From Actinoplanes aureus (GTDB lineage Bacteria > Actinomycetota > Actinomycetes > Mycobacteriales > Micromonosporaceae): 64,000 nt of DNA. Where the stretch lies: positions 62,001-126,000 of the forward strand of contig NZ_JADQTO010000020.1 of NCBI RefSeq assembly GCF_015704865.1, in the 5' to 3' direction. Positions 63,471 through 64,000 of this stretch are shown piece after piece. The number at the start of each line of letters is the position of its first letter. Within the stretch, counting starts at the first letter, position 1. The notes under the pieces are model-generated. The model ran no database searches and had not been told where the DNA came from. It was given only the letters and a program-made list of their open reading frames with translations. The translations under genes were made by a program, and so were the position numbers.

Positions 63471-63502
63471 CCGCGCGGCGTCCGGATGGGTTCCTGCTTC
63501 GC

Positions 63503-63686
63503 CGCGACCGGGCCAGCGCCTACGCTGACGGAGCCTGCACCGGAGCACCGGACGCGATGCGGGTCGCGGGCCGGTTCCATCTGTGGCAGAACCTCGCCAA
63601 GGCCGTCGAACGGTGCGTCGCCCGGCACAAAGCTGCTGGCCGGAACCCGTTGCCGCGCCGGCTACGACCTGGTCCGCAAGCGGGTC
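63503..63686 (+). mobile_element. ISL3-type transposase fragment
   Basis: The frame reads RDRASAYADGACTGAPDAMR, then VAGRFHLWQNLAKAVERCVA, which matches the DDE core of ISL3-family transposases (recognised from memory). No start or C-terminal part is present. It ends against the truncated methyltransferase gene. Confidence 0.55.
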
Positions 63687-64000
63687 CTACTCGCGGGTTG
63701 AGGAGCCCTCCCGGCGCAGCACCAGCAGGTCCAGGGCGTCGATCACGGGCCCGGTGTCGGTCAGCGCGGCGTGGCGCAGGCGCTCTACACCGGCGGCGTA
63801 TTCCTCATCGGTGATCAGCTGCAGCGGGGTGTGTGCCTCGCGGCGCAGCGCGGCCGCTGCCTGGCGTAGTGATACGGCGGTGATTTGTGGGACCTGTTCC
63901 AGGCTGACGGTGGCGAATCCCTCGCCGGCGAAGGCGGCTTCGACCTGGCCGACGGTGGGATAAGTGTCCAGAACTCGGATCGCCTCCGGGAAGTAGCGAA
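63687..64000 (-). CDS. SAM-dependent methyltransferase, C-terminal part (5' cut by window edge)
   Basis: About 104 residues, entering from the right edge: RYFPEAIRVLDTYPTVGQVE, AAFAGEGFATVSLEQVPQIT, LRQAAAALRREAHTPLQLIT, ending at TAG 63689-63687. This is the tail pattern of class I methyltransferases of the UbiE/Tam-type layout; the SAM site is outside. The first residues are missing, so the family is tentative. Confidence 0.6.
   Translation of the reverse strand, partial: RYFPEAIRVLDTYPTVGQVEAAFAGEGFATVSLEQVPQITAVSLRQAAAALRREAHTPLQLITDEEYAAGVERLRHAALTDTGPVIDALDLLVLRREGSSTRE

Overview
This is about 64 kb of very GC-rich DNA with GTG/TTG starts, many ATGA start/stop overlaps, and large numbers of TetR, LuxR and MalT-type regulators. 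It looks like the chromosome of a filamentous actinomycete; a Micromonosporaceae member such as Actinoplanes is my guess from gene content, not a demonstrated placement. No rRNA, tRNA or CRISPR array was seen.

Layout. (1) 1-10.2 kb: the 3' end of a natural-product cluster. A hybrid PKS-NRPS (KS end, AT, ACP, luciferase-like monooxygenase, C, A, PCP, final C, no thioesterase) is followed by an EPSP-synthase-like and a DXP-reductoisomerase-like gene. (2) 10.2-13.8 kb: a NarL/DesR-type two-component pair, a divergent duplicated membrane protein behind a perfect 24-bp palindrome, and a TetR gene. (3) 13.8-22.2 kb: an overlapping six-gene oxidation operon (P450, aldehyde dehydrogenase, two acyl-CoA dehydrogenases, CoA ligase, SDR), then a TetR/SRPBCC pair sharing a 16-bp operator.

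(4) 22.2-40.7 kb: a xylan-use locus in two blocks. Block one is a secreted GH11 xylanase with CBM2 plus a GH43 enzyme. Block two is GH51 and GH10 genes divergent from a three-gene sugar ABC importer and a GH120 beta-xylosidase. CGAAA-N-TTTCG palindromes occur upstream of GH11 and of the importer. Enzyme location suggests that GH11 cuts xylan outside the cell, the importer brings in xylo-oligosaccharides, and the signal-less GH10, GH43, GH51 and GH120 enzymes finish them inside. No ATPase is encoded with the importer. Between the blocks, 25.8-32.5 kb is a patchwork of decayed recombinase, XRE and IS5-like fragments, a broken membrane protein gene, and a few intact genes (methyltransferase, GNAT, a hypothetical, TetR plus glycosyltransferase).

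(5) 40.7-44.5 kb: a type I sulfatase with its formylglycine-generating enzyme and a divergent HAD phosphatase. (6) 44.7-49.7 kb: two convergent MalT-type (LAL) regulators, the first preceded by an overlapping 20-codon leader ORF. (7) 49.8-53.0 kb: an SsuABC/taurine-like importer with two different permeases. (8) 53.3-61.0 kb: an ECF sigma factor with cupin-like and DUF6069-like partners, a serine hydrolase, a 2H phosphoesterase, a Crp-family regulator, a YCII-like protein, a lipoprotein and a membrane protein. (9) 61.1-64.0 kb: a rhamnulokinase/DeoR pair, IS remnants, and a truncated methyltransferase at the edge.
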